Positions 17,801 to 25,784 of a stretch of 64,000 nucleotides of DNA are shown here, one piece after another. Under the pieces are notes generated by a model, which was not told where the DNA came from, did no database searches, and saw only the letters and a list, made by a program, of their open reading frames with translations. Positions within the stretch are counted from its first letter, which is position 1. Each line of letters opens with the position of its first letter. Source of the DNA: Rhizobium sp. P38BS-XIX (GTDB taxonomy: Bacteria > Pseudomonadota > Alphaproteobacteria > Rhizobiales > Rhizobiaceae); assembly GCF_012641435.1 (NCBI RefSeq), contig NZ_JABAIJ010000010.1, positions 124,001 through 188,000 on the forward strand, given 5' to 3'. The position numbers and the translations under genes were made by a program.

Positions 17801-19937
17801 AGAGTTTCGGGGCGTTGATCGCCGCGATCTCGACTTCGCCCTGCAAATAGGAGGCAGTCGTTTCTGCATCGGCGCGCACGGATACCATCGCACCCTGCGG
17901 CTGGTGCTGCATCAGCCGGCCACGATTGGCGACCAGCCGCAAACCGTCTTCGAACGAGATGACGTTGGCAAGCGTTGCGGCAACGAATTCGCCGACGCTA
18001 TGCCCGATCATGGCATAGGGTTTTACGCCGCGGCTGAGCCAAAGCCGGGCCAGCGCATATTCGACAAGATAAAGGCACGGTTGCGCAATCCGGGTCTCGC
18101 GCTGCTCGTCGATGATGGCCTGCGTCGCCTGGCCGGTGTGGCAGATGTAGTCACGCAGATCGAGCCCCAACGTCATTTTCAAGAGCTCTGAGCCTCGGTC
18201 GATCCAGCGGGCGAACTCCGGCTCCGAGCGGTAGAGCCCGGCGCCCATGCCGACATATTGCGCGCCCTGTCCGGGGAACATGAAGGCGACCGATGGCTGA
18301 TCGGTGGCGACGAGCGGCTGGTAGCTTTCCGTCGTCAGCTTGAGGATCGCCTCCTCGACGCTTTCGGCGGCAAAGGCCAGCCGGTGGCTGAACTCCCGCC
18401 GTCCCGTCTGTAGGGTATGGGCGAGCTGCGCAACCGAAAGCTCCGGATTGCTGGCGAGATGATTGCTCAGATTGGCGCGCATTTGGGCAAGGGCCGGCTT
18501 GTTGCGCGCCGAAAGAGGCAAGATGTAATGCCCCTCTACGTCTTTAAATGTAGGCGGCGAGTAGGGCGCCTCCTCCAAAACGACGTGAACGTTTGTTCCG
18601 CCTACGCCGAAAGCGCTGACACCTGCTCTCCGTGGTCCTTCGTTTGGCCAGTCGATCGTTGTCTTCGGGATATAGAAGGGGCTTCCGTCGAGCTTGATGC
18701 GCGGATTGGGCTGTTGATAATTGGGCATCGGCGGGATCTTGCCGCTGCGTAGGGCGAGTGCCGCCTTGATAAGCCCTGTTACGCCCGCTGCTGCGTCCGT
18801 ATGGCCGATTGTTCCCTTGATCGAGCCGAGCGCGCAGCTGGCCGACGCCGGCGCTTCCTGTGCGAAGGCACGTGTCAGCCCGTTGAATTCGATGGGGTCT
18901 CCAAGCGGTGTCGCCGTGCCGTGGCACTCGATATAGCCGATACTGGAGGGGTCGACGGCCGCGTTGGCAAGAGCCGTCGCAATCGCTTCGGCCTGCCCTT
19001 CCACGCTCGGTGCCGTGAAGCCGACCTTGTCGCTGCCGTCATTGTTGATGCCGTAGCCGCGGATGACAGCATAGATGTTGTCTCCATCCGCAAGTGCATC
19101 TTCGTATCGCTTTAGAAGAACGACGCCGGCGCCGCTGGCGAAAACCGTTCCGGCAGCAGTGGCATCGAACGGCCGGCAGGTACCGTCGGGCGAGGCCATG
19201 CCGCCTTCCTGATAGATGTAACCTCTTTTTTGCGGGATGGTGACCGAGATGCCGCCGGCAAGAGCCATGTCGCAGCTGTAGGTCAGCAAGTTCTGGCAGG
19301 CCTGCGAAATCGCAAGCAGCGAGCTGGAGCACGCGGATTGCAATGTGAAAGCCGGACCGCGCAGGTTGAACTTGTAGGCGACGCGGGTGGCCAGCGTGTC
19401 ATTCAATGCACCGACCAATTCATGGAAGCAGCCGATCTGGTAATTCGACGTAAATTCTTCCGCCTTGGCGCGATCATGCAGAACATTGTTGATCAGGTAG
19501 GTCGGCATGGAAGAGCCGGCAAAGACGCCGATAAGGCCCGGATGGCGCTGCGGATCGTAGCCGCCGTCCTCGAGCGCTTCCCAACATATCTCCATGAAGA
19601 TGCGGTGCTGGGGGTCGGTGACGGCAGCCTCACGCGGAAACATCCCGAAAAACTCGGCGTCGAACATGTCGGCGCCTTCGAGATGAGGTCTTGCCGCGAC
19701 ATAGTTCGGCTGCGCCCGCTCCTCGTCGGTGAATGCGTCTTCGATTTCATCCGGCGAGAAGAGCGAAAAGGCGGTCTTCCCTTCCAGCACTAGGTGCCAC
19801 AATTCCTGCACCGACGAGGCGCCCGGAAACCGGCCGGACATGCCGACAATGGCAATGTGCCCGGAGATCTGCCCGCTCAAGTCTTCATCGCCGTCGAAAT
19901 CACGCTGATCGCCAATTTCCTGGTGATTCCGTTTCAT
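11856..19937 (-). CDS. hybrid PKS-NRPS: KS-AT-ACP-aminotransferase-C-A(Gly)-T
   Basis: A 2693-residue megasynthase. Ketosynthase, about 25-460: Cys203, His339, His379 all present. Acyltransferase, about 548-890: Ser647 in GHSVGE and HAFH at 743-746, the malonyl-CoA pattern. ACP: Ser987 in LGFDSL. An Ala/Pro-rich linker of about 120 residues follows. A class III aminotransferase domain, about 1150-1610, has Lys1447 in ATYGK. C domain: HHIVCDG at 1761-1767. A domain, about 2100-2600: specificity residues read D-I-L-Q-L-G-M-I-W-K, one change from a glycine code. PCP: LGADSLAIF near the end. No KR, DH or ER. The layout resembles the beta-amination module of mycosubtilin/iturin synthases. The ATG at 19937 overlaps the previous stop (ATGA); an open frame continuing upstream runs inside the A-T gene and is not used. 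Confidence 0.95.
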   Translation of the reverse strand: MKRNHQEIGDQRDFDGDEDLSGQISGHIAIVGMSGRFPGASSVQELWHLVLEGKTAFSLFSPDEIEDAFTDEERAQPNYVAARPHLEGADMFDAEFFGMFPREAAVTDPQHRIFMEICWEALEDGGYDPQRHPGLIGVFAGSSMPTYLINNVLHDRAKAEEFTSNYQIGCFHELVGALNDTLATRVAYKFNLRGPAFTLQSACSSSLLAISQACQNLLTYSCDMALAGGISVTIPQKRGYIYQEGGMASPDGTCRPFDATAAGTVFASGAGVVLLKRYEDALADGDNIYAVIRGYGINNDGSDKVGFTAPSVEGQAEAIATALANAAVDPSSIGYIECHGTATPLGDPIEFNGLTRAFAQEAPASASCALGSIKGTIGHTDAAAGVTGLIKAALALRSGKIPPMPNYQQPNPRIKLDGSPFYIPKTTIDWPNEGPRRAGVSAFGVGGTNVHVVLEEAPYSPPTFKDVEGHYILPLSARNKPALAQMRANLSNHLASNPELSVAQLAHTLQTGRREFSHRLAFAAESVEEAILKLTTESYQPLVATDQPSVAFMFPGQGAQYVGMGAGLYRSEPEFARWIDRGSELLKMTLGLDLRDYICHTGQATQAIIDEQRETRIAQPCLYLVEYALARLWLSRGVKPYAMIGHSVGEFVAATLANVISFEDGLRLVANRGRLMQHQPQGAMVSVRADAETTASYLQGEVEIAAINAPKLCVISGPFGDIEKVCTKLSEAEIAFSRLHTSHAFHSAMMNDAAMALRQETEKVTYGTATIPFISGVTGDWQTGELATSPDYWAMHCRDAVRFADGLATLCRDRKPILLEVGPGRTLSVFAAQTVARDNLAAVVQTLPEHDRATAAVATLAEAHGKLWMAGCRLNWPTLPAAAHLRLPLPTYPFQRQRHWIDAPPSARRASNRRVEAETDNRPQAEPLVSDVNLNGENRAMNVAAPISASRVPQLETALLTLLSDMSGETLGPDERAATFLELGFDSLFVGQFAQRIEKDFKVKISFRELLSDIPSVVDLAAYLDRQMPPDAVKVAEPTPVAPAAAASMPVAALSAPMPVMVPAPQVASMPAGASDLATVLQSQIQMAQTLFSQQLLMLQTMQGGSPVAAAPSAMIAAPTVPALPVAAVSQPAPPPAAAASTETDFGTERIKLYRPNAKSVTSEISTAKLDFIANLTKAYETKNANSKSFTQEHRGHLADPRSASGFRADWKEMVFPIVCDHSKGAYIWDIDGNQYVDLVNGFGQTAFGHAPEFVIDAVKEQADRGFAIGPQTPLAGDVAKTIAEMTGHERVTFCNTGSEAVMAAMRLARAVTGRDRVVVFANDYHGQFDEVLVKGRNRADKPIALPVASGIPMASVSNMTVLRYGAPESMDFIRTNASDIAAVIIEPIQSRHPELQPREFVQELRAIATQSEFALVFDEVVTGFRVDPGGMQAIWGIKGDMATYGKVVAGGMPIGVLVGNPRFMDALDGGHWAYGDSSVPMTAPTFFAGTFVRHPLTLAACNAVLHHIKGEGSALYNRVAERTEALVAEIRADLARRGIADVVHGYKSWFATDFSSQDPLGALFYAQMRLNGVHIQDGYPCFLTTAHIEDDFRSIAKAFRDSLDAMQAAGIFSSKEEPSLPTKQAPAAAARPQSAPLTEAQTEIWLAAQAGDEASCSFNESFSLTLEGKLDEPAIREAFDAVIARHDAFHIRFDRSGEQFQFIPDFTVDLPVLDGFDLEGLADLIDDEARTPFDLINGPLVRASIVKLAPEKHVLVFTAHHIVCDGWSINTLIEELATAYQAYKAGKAPEFEPALSFATYSTDLSPRPEKSAATEQFWLDQFKTVPDLPDLPLDRPRPEYRSFAGGSCTGFIDGETYKSLKKRGAKSGATLFSTLLATLQVMVSRLSGQDDIVIAIPSAGQSLLDGQILVGHCVNLLPLRQTISLTESFAAHLKATQQLVFQAFEHQDYTYGTLVRKLETKRDPRRLPLTEIQFNLERMAGGSSFGDLKPTVEPNAKAFSNFDLFFNMIEANDHIRIDVDYNADVFERTTVERWIGHFSTLAAALAKDMDHKIGELSLLSAKEKSWLIDDLNQTAAPYDHDEFVFSLFSRKAAEQPTAIAAQHDGQTITYGELETRSNQLALYLQMALPDPGQRIAILVERSLNMMIALIAVMKAGHTYVPMDPAHPEPRLLQTLDIARIGGMICDSDSMARLAAAETPVIRLDQDVKAIASMTGAPLKTLPVDTTASAYIIFTSGSTGMPKGVEVSHRALTNFLLSMVKEPGFSASDTLVAVTTISFDIAGLELYLPLISGGKVVIASRSQVQDGFALVKLVCDEEATVLQATPTLWQMLLEAGLKDRPKLKMLSGGEPLPKELARSLLGIGGELWNMYGPTETTIWSSLQRITDADQPITIGHPIANTQLFILDQGENVAPIGVIGELHIGGDGLAEGYFDRLDLTEKAFVPHCFAIGKPMRLYKTGDVGRRLADGSLQLLGRRDQQVKLRGFRIELGDIEAVVSKAQGVFQCAVVVAENAKGDRSLVCYVVPSVNGGDLSTTDIAAHAKANLPAHMVPSFWVTESELPQTGNGKLDRKTLQQRGVPQRGSAPAKAQPKTDMEQRLLAIWRDVLDLSDIGVDDNLYALGADSLAIFRLAARMRDSGLPLEAKHLLKHPTVAALAGFAESQGEELSDPLQLHIPSLRDFRNGARRGLGASL

Positions 19938-21847
19938 ACAGAGCTCCTGCGGATATGAGAGATTGCCTTCTTCTGCATCGCCGCCCGCTGGGCGGCGGCG
20001 GCGATGCGCGTTGGGCCTGGTGTGCGGCCGTCGAGATAAAGTGCCAGTTCCCGAATTGTCGGGTGACGCAGCAACGCGACCACGTCGATCGACCTGCCGA
20101 GCGCTTCTTCGAGGCCGGCGTGAATTTCCATCAGCTGCAACGATGTGCCTCCGAGATCGAAAAAGTTTCTGTCGAGGTCGACACTCGGCAGGCCGAGAGC
20201 ATCCTGCCAAAGGGTCATCAGCAGCTCTTCGGTACGACTGCGCGTATCCGTGGGTCGCGTCTGGGCTTCGATCGGCGGCGGAAGCAGTTTGGAGCGGTCG
20301 ACCTTGCCGGCTGTCGTCAGCGGCAGGCGGTCGACGACGACAGCGGCGCTTGGGATCATGTAAGCTGGAAGTGCTGCGCGCAGCGTTGCCATGACGACCT
20401 GAGCAAGGTCTGACGGAGCGCCCGTATAGCTTTCCTTCGGGCACAGATAGGCAACGATGCGTTTGAGGTTTTCGCCTTGTATGTGGCAAAGGACGATGCC
20501 GTCGGCAAGGCGCGGATCGCGACGAAGAGCGGCCTCGATCTCATCAAGCTCTATGCGCTTGCCGTTGACCTTGACCTGTCGGTCGCGGCGTCCCTTAAAG
20601 GTCACGGTGCCGTCCGGCTTGAGGCTTGCAACGTCGCCTGTGAGGTAGAAGCGCGTTTTGCCGTCCTTGGTTTCGATCGTAACGAACTTCTCTTCCGTCA
20701 GCTCCGGGCGCTTGAAATAGCCGATCGCCAGACCGTCGCCCGATATGGCAAGTTGTCCTTCGATTCCCGGGGGAACGATGTGCAGCTCCTCGTTCAGAAT
20801 GGCGATGCCGGTATGGGCGATCACCTTGCCGATCGGCAGCTCGGCTCCCGAAAAACTTGGCAGGACCTGAAAGGCCGTTGCAAACACGGTCGTTTCGGTC
20901 GGGCCGTAGGCATTGGTCACCTTGCAGTCGGCATGAAGGTCCAGGAAGCGCCGTGCGTGAACGGCCGAACCGACATCGCCGCCAAAGAGGATGTGCCGAA
21001 GCCTCGGAAGGGATGCGCGGGCGTGATCGGCAAAGAGATTGAAGAGCCCCGTCGTCAGAAAGGCGATGGTGACCTCGGTTTCCTGCATGAAGTCGGACAG
21101 GCGCGAAATCGAAAAATCCGCATCCGGCATGATGGCCAATGTGCTGCCATTGAGAAGCGCGCCCCAGATCTCCAGCGTCGATGCATCGAAGGATATGGTG
21201 GCCGCATGCAGCACGACGTCGTCAGCACGGAACTCGACATAATTCTGGTCAAGGACCACGCGTGAAATGCTGCGATGGCAGATCATCGTGCCTTTAGGCC
21301 GTCCCGTGGAGCCCGACGTGTACATGATATAGGCGAGGTCGCCGCCTGATATCTCCGGTGCAGGCGCTACCGTTCGCGGGCGACCGGACATTTCCGTGAT
21401 GATTGCATTTGCCTCGATGACCTTGGCATTCATGCTCGGCACGCTGCCAAGCTTGTCGCCATAATCGGCATCGACGAAAATCACCTTCGGCGCGGTCTCA
21501 CCGATGACGAAATCAAGGTGTTCGATCGGGAAGGCGGGGTCCAAGGGAAGATAGGCGCCGCCGGCCTTGAGGATGGCCAGCGTGCAGATGACGGCGTTGA
21601 CGCTGCGGGGCAGGAAAAGCCCGACGATGTCGGCCTTGTGGACGCCGATTCTGATCAGATGAGACGCGAGCGCATCGGATATGCGATCGAGATCGTGGTA
21701 ATCGATCCTCGTGTCGCCCGAAACAAGGGCTACGGCCTTTGGCGTTCGCTTAGCCTGAATACGTACCATTTCGTGAAGGCATAGGTTGCGGTCGTAATGC
21801 AGGCCTGCCATGCCACTTGTTTCTGCCTGAGCCTCGCGGTCAATCAT
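19934..21847 (-). CDS. NRPS loading module A-T
   Basis: A 637-residue protein with an adenylation domain (about 25-530) and a carrier domain (Ser569 in FFDLGGTSLQL), no condensation domain, hence probably the loading module. Core motifs: YIMYTSGSTGRPKG (A3), NAYGPTETT (A5), YLTGDVA (A7) and LPLTTAGKVDR with the catalytic lysine (A10). The aspartate of the FDAS motif indicates an alpha-amino acid rather than an aryl or fatty acid. My alignment to GrsA gives specificity residues D-A-L-F-L-G-A-V-F-K, suggesting a hydrophobic side chain, but I recognise no exact match. GGAGGG lies just before the ATG at 21847. It is first of the three coupled megasynthase genes. Confidence 0.92.
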   Translation of the reverse strand: MIDREAQAETSGMAGLHYDRNLCLHEMVRIQAKRTPKAVALVSGDTRIDYHDLDRISDALASHLIRIGVHKADIVGLFLPRSVNAVICTLAILKAGGAYLPLDPAFPIEHLDFVIGETAPKVIFVDADYGDKLGSVPSMNAKVIEANAIITEMSGRPRTVAPAPEISGGDLAYIMYTSGSTGRPKGTMICHRSISRVVLDQNYVEFRADDVVLHAATISFDASTLEIWGALLNGSTLAIMPDADFSISRLSDFMQETEVTIAFLTTGLFNLFADHARASLPRLRHILFGGDVGSAVHARRFLDLHADCKVTNAYGPTETTVFATAFQVLPSFSGAELPIGKVIAHTGIAILNEELHIVPPGIEGQLAISGDGLAIGYFKRPELTEEKFVTIETKDGKTRFYLTGDVASLKPDGTVTFKGRRDRQVKVNGKRIELDEIEAALRRDPRLADGIVLCHIQGENLKRIVAYLCPKESYTGAPSDLAQVVMATLRAALPAYMIPSAAVVVDRLPLTTAGKVDRSKLLPPPIEAQTRPTDTRSRTEELLMTLWQDALGLPSVDLDRNFFDLGGTSLQLMEIHAGLEEALGRSIDVVALLRHPTIRELALYLDGRTPGPTRIAAAAQRAAMQKKAISHIRRSSV

Positions 21848-22150
21848 CGTCGCCCTCCGGTGTGTCCTAAGACAGACGACGGCATGGGATGCACGCTTCG
21901 TCGTCCATCGCAGAATTTCACGCTGCCGCAAAAGCACTAGTTGATCATTGGGATAATTTGGTTCACCACCGAAAGTCGTAAGTCCTAAGAGGCCGTAGCC
22001 TTTTGTCGGAGCCACCCGATACGACCGGAAAAATTCGGCCAAAAGCATTACGCAGGCGCGCCATGACGCTCTCTCGTTAGAGGCGGTCGGGCGTACTCTC
22101 ATCAATGGGATGGATGCAGTTCAATTGTGGAAAAGTCGATTAAAGGGCGG
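21848..22150. promoter_or_regulatory. 303-bp region upstream of the megasynthase operon with a 9-bp direct repeat
   Basis: No gene is supported here, although the A-T reading frame is open upstream. The 9-mer GTCCTAAGA occurs twice, at 21864-21872 and 21982-21990, 118 bp apart. Being the only gap before the three megasynthase genes and the GINT1-like gene, it should hold their promoter. The repeat could be a regulator site; the Crp-type and LuxR-type regulators at 26-27.7 kb are candidates by proximity only. Confidence 0.4.
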
Positions 22151-23005
22151 CTATTTGAACTGATAGGCCCTGACGTAATCGACGAACAGGAAGGATGGAT
22201 CCGTGGCGGCCATCTTCGTCACGCCATCGACGATGCCGAGATCGACGAGCATGTACATAGGCTGGCGATGTTCCGGTAAAACCTTGGTTTTCCAGACGAG
22301 TTTTCCATCGAAATACATGCGTATGAAATCGGAGTCGATCTTGACGCCGTAGCTATGCATGTCGGAGGGATTGGCCGTGTCGAATACCTTGATCCGGGCA
22401 TAATCGGAATCGTGCCGCCCATCCCGATGCCAGACATGCACCGTGGAGGAGTAAGCACCCGGCTTGTCCCCATAATATTCGATGACGTCGATTTCCGCCG
22501 TTGCCTTCGAACGGTCCTTGCCGATCAGCCAAAAGGCCGGCCAGACGCCAGGTCCATCGGGCAGCCGCGCCCGCATTTCAAAGTAACCATATTGCTGCGA
22601 AAAGCCGTTGCCCTTGGAATCGACCGATGCGATCAGACCAGAGCGCCATGCCCCCTCGCTATCACGCGCGGCGGTAATGCGCAGCATGCCATCTTCAACG
22701 GCAAAGGGAAAGTCGTCCTTCGGATCGGAGAAGCGCGCGCCGCCGAAATCGCCATTCCACGGCGTATGCGCAATCCAGCGTGTGCCTGGTCCCCAGGCCG
22801 AAACGCTTAGATCGTCAAAGGGATCTTCGAAGGTCAAAGTCATGTTGCTCAAGTCGAGAGCATCGCCGGTATCGCCCGCATGAGATACCTTTATGTCGGT
22901 GAACGCTAACATTGCGATTGCAATCGTCGCGCGCAGAAATGCGCGTCGGTTGTTGTTGCTGTCTCTGATCATCATTGACGGGATCTTATCCATGCAAGTG
23001 AGCAT
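22151..23005 (-). CDS. secreted GH16 endoglycanase, ExoK-like
   Basis: A 284-residue glycoside hydrolase of family 16, which cuts beta-1,3/1,4-type glucans and, in rhizobia, trims newly made exopolysaccharide. The catalytic signature is EIDVIEYYG (nucleophile and acid/base Glu in ExDxxE). GVWPAFWLIGKD and a carboxy-terminal FVDYVRAYQ block are typical. The N-terminus has NRRAFLRA followed by a hydrophobic stretch and SHAGD, which looks like a twin-arginine signal peptide. The ATG at 23005 is used; ATGs at 22991 or nearer the RR motif are possible. Diverging from the ligase/polymerase gene, it probably controls chain length of the polysaccharide made by this locus. Confidence 0.88.
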   Translation of the reverse strand: MLTCMDKIPSMMIRDSNNNRRAFLRATIAIAMLAFTDIKVSHAGDTGDALDLSNMTLTFEDPFDDLSVSAWGPGTRWIAHTPWNGDFGGARFSDPKDDFPFAVEDGMLRITAARDSEGAWRSGLIASVDSKGNGFSQQYGYFEMRARLPDGPGVWPAFWLIGKDRSKATAEIDVIEYYGDKPGAYSSTVHVWHRDGRHDSDYARIKVFDTANPSDMHSYGVKIDSDFIRMYFDGKLVWKTKVLPEHRQPMYMLVDLGIVDGVTKMAATDPSFLFVDYVRAYQFK

Positions 23006-23142
23006 GAACGTCCCAGTTCATACGGTACAGCAGCTATTTCGGCCAGTTGATCAACCAAAGGGCTTAGACAACGGTGGAGATACACCCCCATGGCCGCATG
23101 CTAGCGTGCAGCAACTATAAGACGGGATATCTGGGTCGACAC

Positions 23143-24567
23143 ATGAATCTCATGGGGCTTCTAACATTGATTGTCGGTGTCGTTGCGCTGGCTGTACCTG
23201 TTCGATGGTCGTTCTTCATCATGATTCTGTCTACCGTCTTCGGAGCCGCCGCCGCATTCAGCGTTCCAGGCCTCGGCGGCGCCTCGGTACTCGTTCCAAG
23301 CCTGTTTTTGATCTTCTTCGCCGTCAGGTTGTTTTCGGCCTATGGAGAGGGGCCATTTCTCGCAGCGCTTTCTCCCTGGGGGCCGGGATTCTTCCTTTTG
23401 CTGCTCACGGCATTTGCCCTCTTTTCGGCTATCTTCTTTCCGAGATTGTTTCAGGGAATGGCGCAAACCATGACAGTTGAGCGATCGATCGGCGCGAGAA
23501 GCCTGATTGCGCTGGTGCCGCTTCGCTTTTCCTCGAACAATATTACTCAGTCCGTGTATGCGGCTGGTGGCCTTATCTGCTTTATCTCGACATTTGCCTT
23601 CTTTCGCAGAAGCTCCGCGCCAGCCCTGTTCATCCAGGGCGTCATCATTGTTGCAAGCGTCAATCTGGCTTTTGCTCTCGCCGATATCATCACCTATTTC
23701 ACGCACACGGATTTTCTGCTCAGCTTCGTCAGAACAGCAAACTACGCATTGCTGACGAACGCCGAAAAGGGCGGATTGAAACGGATTTCCGGCACCTTTC
23801 CGGAAGCGTCAGCCTTTGCCGATTTCACGCTCGTGCTGTTTGCCATCGTCGCCAGCCTATGGCTGAGCGGAGTGCGCTCGCGCACAACCGGCATCATCGC
23901 CGGATTGCTGTTAATCGCGCTTGTCTTATCGACGTCGGCGACCGCTCTTGTCGGCCTTGCGATCATATTGCCGATCCTGTGCCTTCAGTCGTTTCTCGCT
24001 TCCAGGCGCGAGCCGGGGGCGGGGCGGCCCGTACTCATCGTCTCCATTCTGGCGAGCATGCCGCTAGCGATCCTTTTCGTTCTCATCGCCATGCCGGATC
24101 TCGCGCATAATCTCCACGATTTCCTGGATGAGATGCTGTTCTCGAAAGCCGACAGTCAATCGGGTCGTGAACGCTTCATGTGGAATTCCATGGCGTATGA
24201 AGCGTTCCTGGATACGAATGGCTTTGGCGCCGGTCTTGGAAGTGCGCGCGCCTCGAGCTTCGTTCTCGTCCTGCTATCCAACATCGGTGTCTTCGGCACA
24301 TTTTTGTTCATGCTGTTTGTATTCCGATTGCTCGTGGCAGAGATGCGACTGGCCGAGCTGGCGTCGCGAGAGAGCTTTGCCATCGTTCGTGCCGCCAAGG
24401 CCGGAATCATCACGGTGCTGATATCGGCAATTACCTCAGGCACGGTCTACGACCTCGGATTGATGTTCTACATCCTTGCCGGCAGCATCTCGGCGTTCTG
24501 CGTGGGAACGCGTGGCGCGCGCGTCGAATATAGCCCAGAGCTCCGTCCTATTGGATCAGTGCGATGA
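23143..24567 (+). CDS. O-antigen ligase/polymerase-like membrane protein
   Basis: A 474-residue polytopic protein with roughly 11-12 membrane segments. A large periplasmic-type loop near residues 330-385 contains SQSGRERFMWNSMAYEAF and GFGAGLGSARASS, matching the Wzy_C/O-antigen ligase pattern (Arg and Trp-containing loop followed by GxGxG). It would polymerise or ligate lipid-linked repeat units at the periplasmic face, like ExoQ. The ATG at 23143 follows CTGGGTCG and begins directly before the first hydrophobic helix; an upstream ATG at 23074 adds 23 unconserved-looking residues. Its TGA overlaps the start of the pyruvyl transferase (ATGA), so both are translated together. Confidence 0.82.
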   Translation: MNLMGLLTLIVGVVALAVPVRWSFFIMILSTVFGAAAAFSVPGLGGASVLVPSLFLIFFAVRLFSAYGEGPFLAALSPWGPGFFLLLLTAFALFSAIFFPRLFQGMAQTMTVERSIGARSLIALVPLRFSSNNITQSVYAAGGLICFISTFAFFRRSSAPALFIQGVIIVASVNLAFALADIITYFTHTDFLLSFVRTANYALLTNAEKGGLKRISGTFPEASAFADFTLVLFAIVASLWLSGVRSRTTGIIAGLLLIALVLSTSATALVGLAIILPILCLQSFLASRREPGAGRPVLIVSILASMPLAILFVLIAMPDLAHNLHDFLDEMLFSKADSQSGRERFMWNSMAYEAFLDTNGFGAGLGSARASSFVLVLLSNIGVFGTFLFMLFVFRLLVAEMRLAELASRESFAIVRAAKAGIITVLISAITSGTVYDLGLMFYILAGSISAFCVGTRGARVEYSPELRPIGSVR

Positions 24568-25784
24568 AAGTTCTCGTCTTTAACGTGAAGTATAGCGAAA
24601 ATCTCGGAGATGGATTGCTGGCCGAATGCGTGGAAGCCGCCTTGGCGAGCCGCGGCGGCGAGATCGAGGTCGAGACCATCGATCTCGCCGGACGCAGGGC
24701 TTTCGCTGCCGGTCACGGTGCGCGCAGACGCCTGGCACTCGGCTTTCTCAGTCAACTGCCTTCCCATGCTCGCCGCCGTTTCGTTCGAGCAGCGCTTGAG
24801 AATAGATTGAGCAGGCTGCAGACAGAATGGGATGCCAAAATTGCTGCGGCGGATGCCGTGGTGATTGGCGGCGGTAATTTGTTTCAGGACGACGACCTCA
24901 ATTTTCCGCTGAAGATCGCAACGGTGCTCGACTGCGTGCTTAGGCACGATCGTCCCCTTGCCATTTACGCGGTCGGCGTCAGCAAGCATTGGTCGAAAGA
25001 GGCTTACGATCTTTTCGCGCGTCTGAAGCGCGCTCGTCTCGCTCACCTCTCTGTCCGTGACGTCTTCGCTCAGGATGCCTGGCGGGATCATTTCCCGGAG
25101 GGGCCGGATCCCAAGCTCGTCCGTGATCCAGGCTTGCTGGTCCAAGCTCTGCCAACCAATGTAAAACCTCTGGCCTTGCCCAAGCGCCAGATGACCGTCG
25201 GTATATGCGTGACGGATCCGGTTATTCTGCAAAGACATGCCGACGCCAGGACCGCTTCCATTCCGTTCTCGGCGGTTTCCGCCTACCGGGATTTGATTGG
25301 CGTGCTGCTCGACGATGACCATCGCGTCACCCTTTTCTGCAATGGAGCGTGCGAAGATCAGGCTTTTGCGCAGCGCATTATCAGTTCCGTTTCAAAGCAT
25401 CGAGCAGTCAAGCACGGCGCCATGGATATTTCGCGCCGACCTCTCTTGCCTGATGATCTGGTGCGGACAATCCAGTCGATGGACGTTGTTCTCGCGCACA
25501 GACTGCATGCGTGCATCGCTGCCTATGCGCTTGGCGTTCCGCATGTCGGCTTGGGCTGGGACAAGAAAGTCGAGGGTTTCTTCAACTCGGTGGGGCGCGA
25601 AAACTATTTCGTGAAGGACGCTTTGCTGCCGCCGGATCAGATCGCATCGATGCTGAAAGCAGCTCAGAACGAAGGGATCGATGCTCTTCGTCATGAGGCC
25701 ATCATTGCGGAGGCCCGCGCCGGAATTTCCAACATGCGTCGGCATCTCGTCGACTACGCTCGACCCGTCATGTTGCAAGTATAA
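24564..25784 (+). CDS. polysaccharide pyruvyl transferase family protein
   Basis: A 406-residue cytoplasmic protein of the PF04230 family, which adds pyruvate ketals from phosphoenolpyruvate to sugars of a growing polysaccharide (ExoV, CsaB). Seen: an N-terminal FNVKYSENLGDGLL block, VIGGGNLFQDD, and the C-terminal conserved run HRLHACIAAYALGVPHVGL followed by WDKKVEGFF, where the first His/Arg are family hallmarks. Some members transfer other groups, so the ketal is inferred. It is coupled to the ligase-like gene upstream and ends the plus-strand run; an AT-rich 253-bp gap follows. Confidence 0.85.
   Translation: MKVLVFNVKYSENLGDGLLAECVEAALASRGGEIEVETIDLAGRRAFAAGHGARRRLALGFLSQLPSHARRRFVRAALENRLSRLQTEWDAKIAAADAVVIGGGNLFQDDDLNFPLKIATVLDCVLRHDRPLAIYAVGVSKHWSKEAYDLFARLKRARLAHLSVRDVFAQDAWRDHFPEGPDPKLVRDPGLLVQALPTNVKPLALPKRQMTVGICVTDPVILQRHADARTASIPFSAVSAYRDLIGVLLDDDHRVTLFCNGACEDQAFAQRIISSVSKHRAVKHGAMDISRRPLLPDDLVRTIQSMDVVLAHRLHACIAAYALGVPHVGLGWDKKVEGFFNSVGRENYFVKDALLPPDQIASMLKAAQNEGIDALRHEAIIAEARAGISNMRRHLVDYARPVMLQV

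Noticed and set aside
19938..20489. Open-frame upstream extension of the hybrid PKS-NRPS gene (184 residues)
   Set aside because: It lies wholly inside the A-T gene in another frame, is Arg/Ser/Pro-rich, and the KS domain starts normally from the ATG at 19937 with an ATGA overlap.
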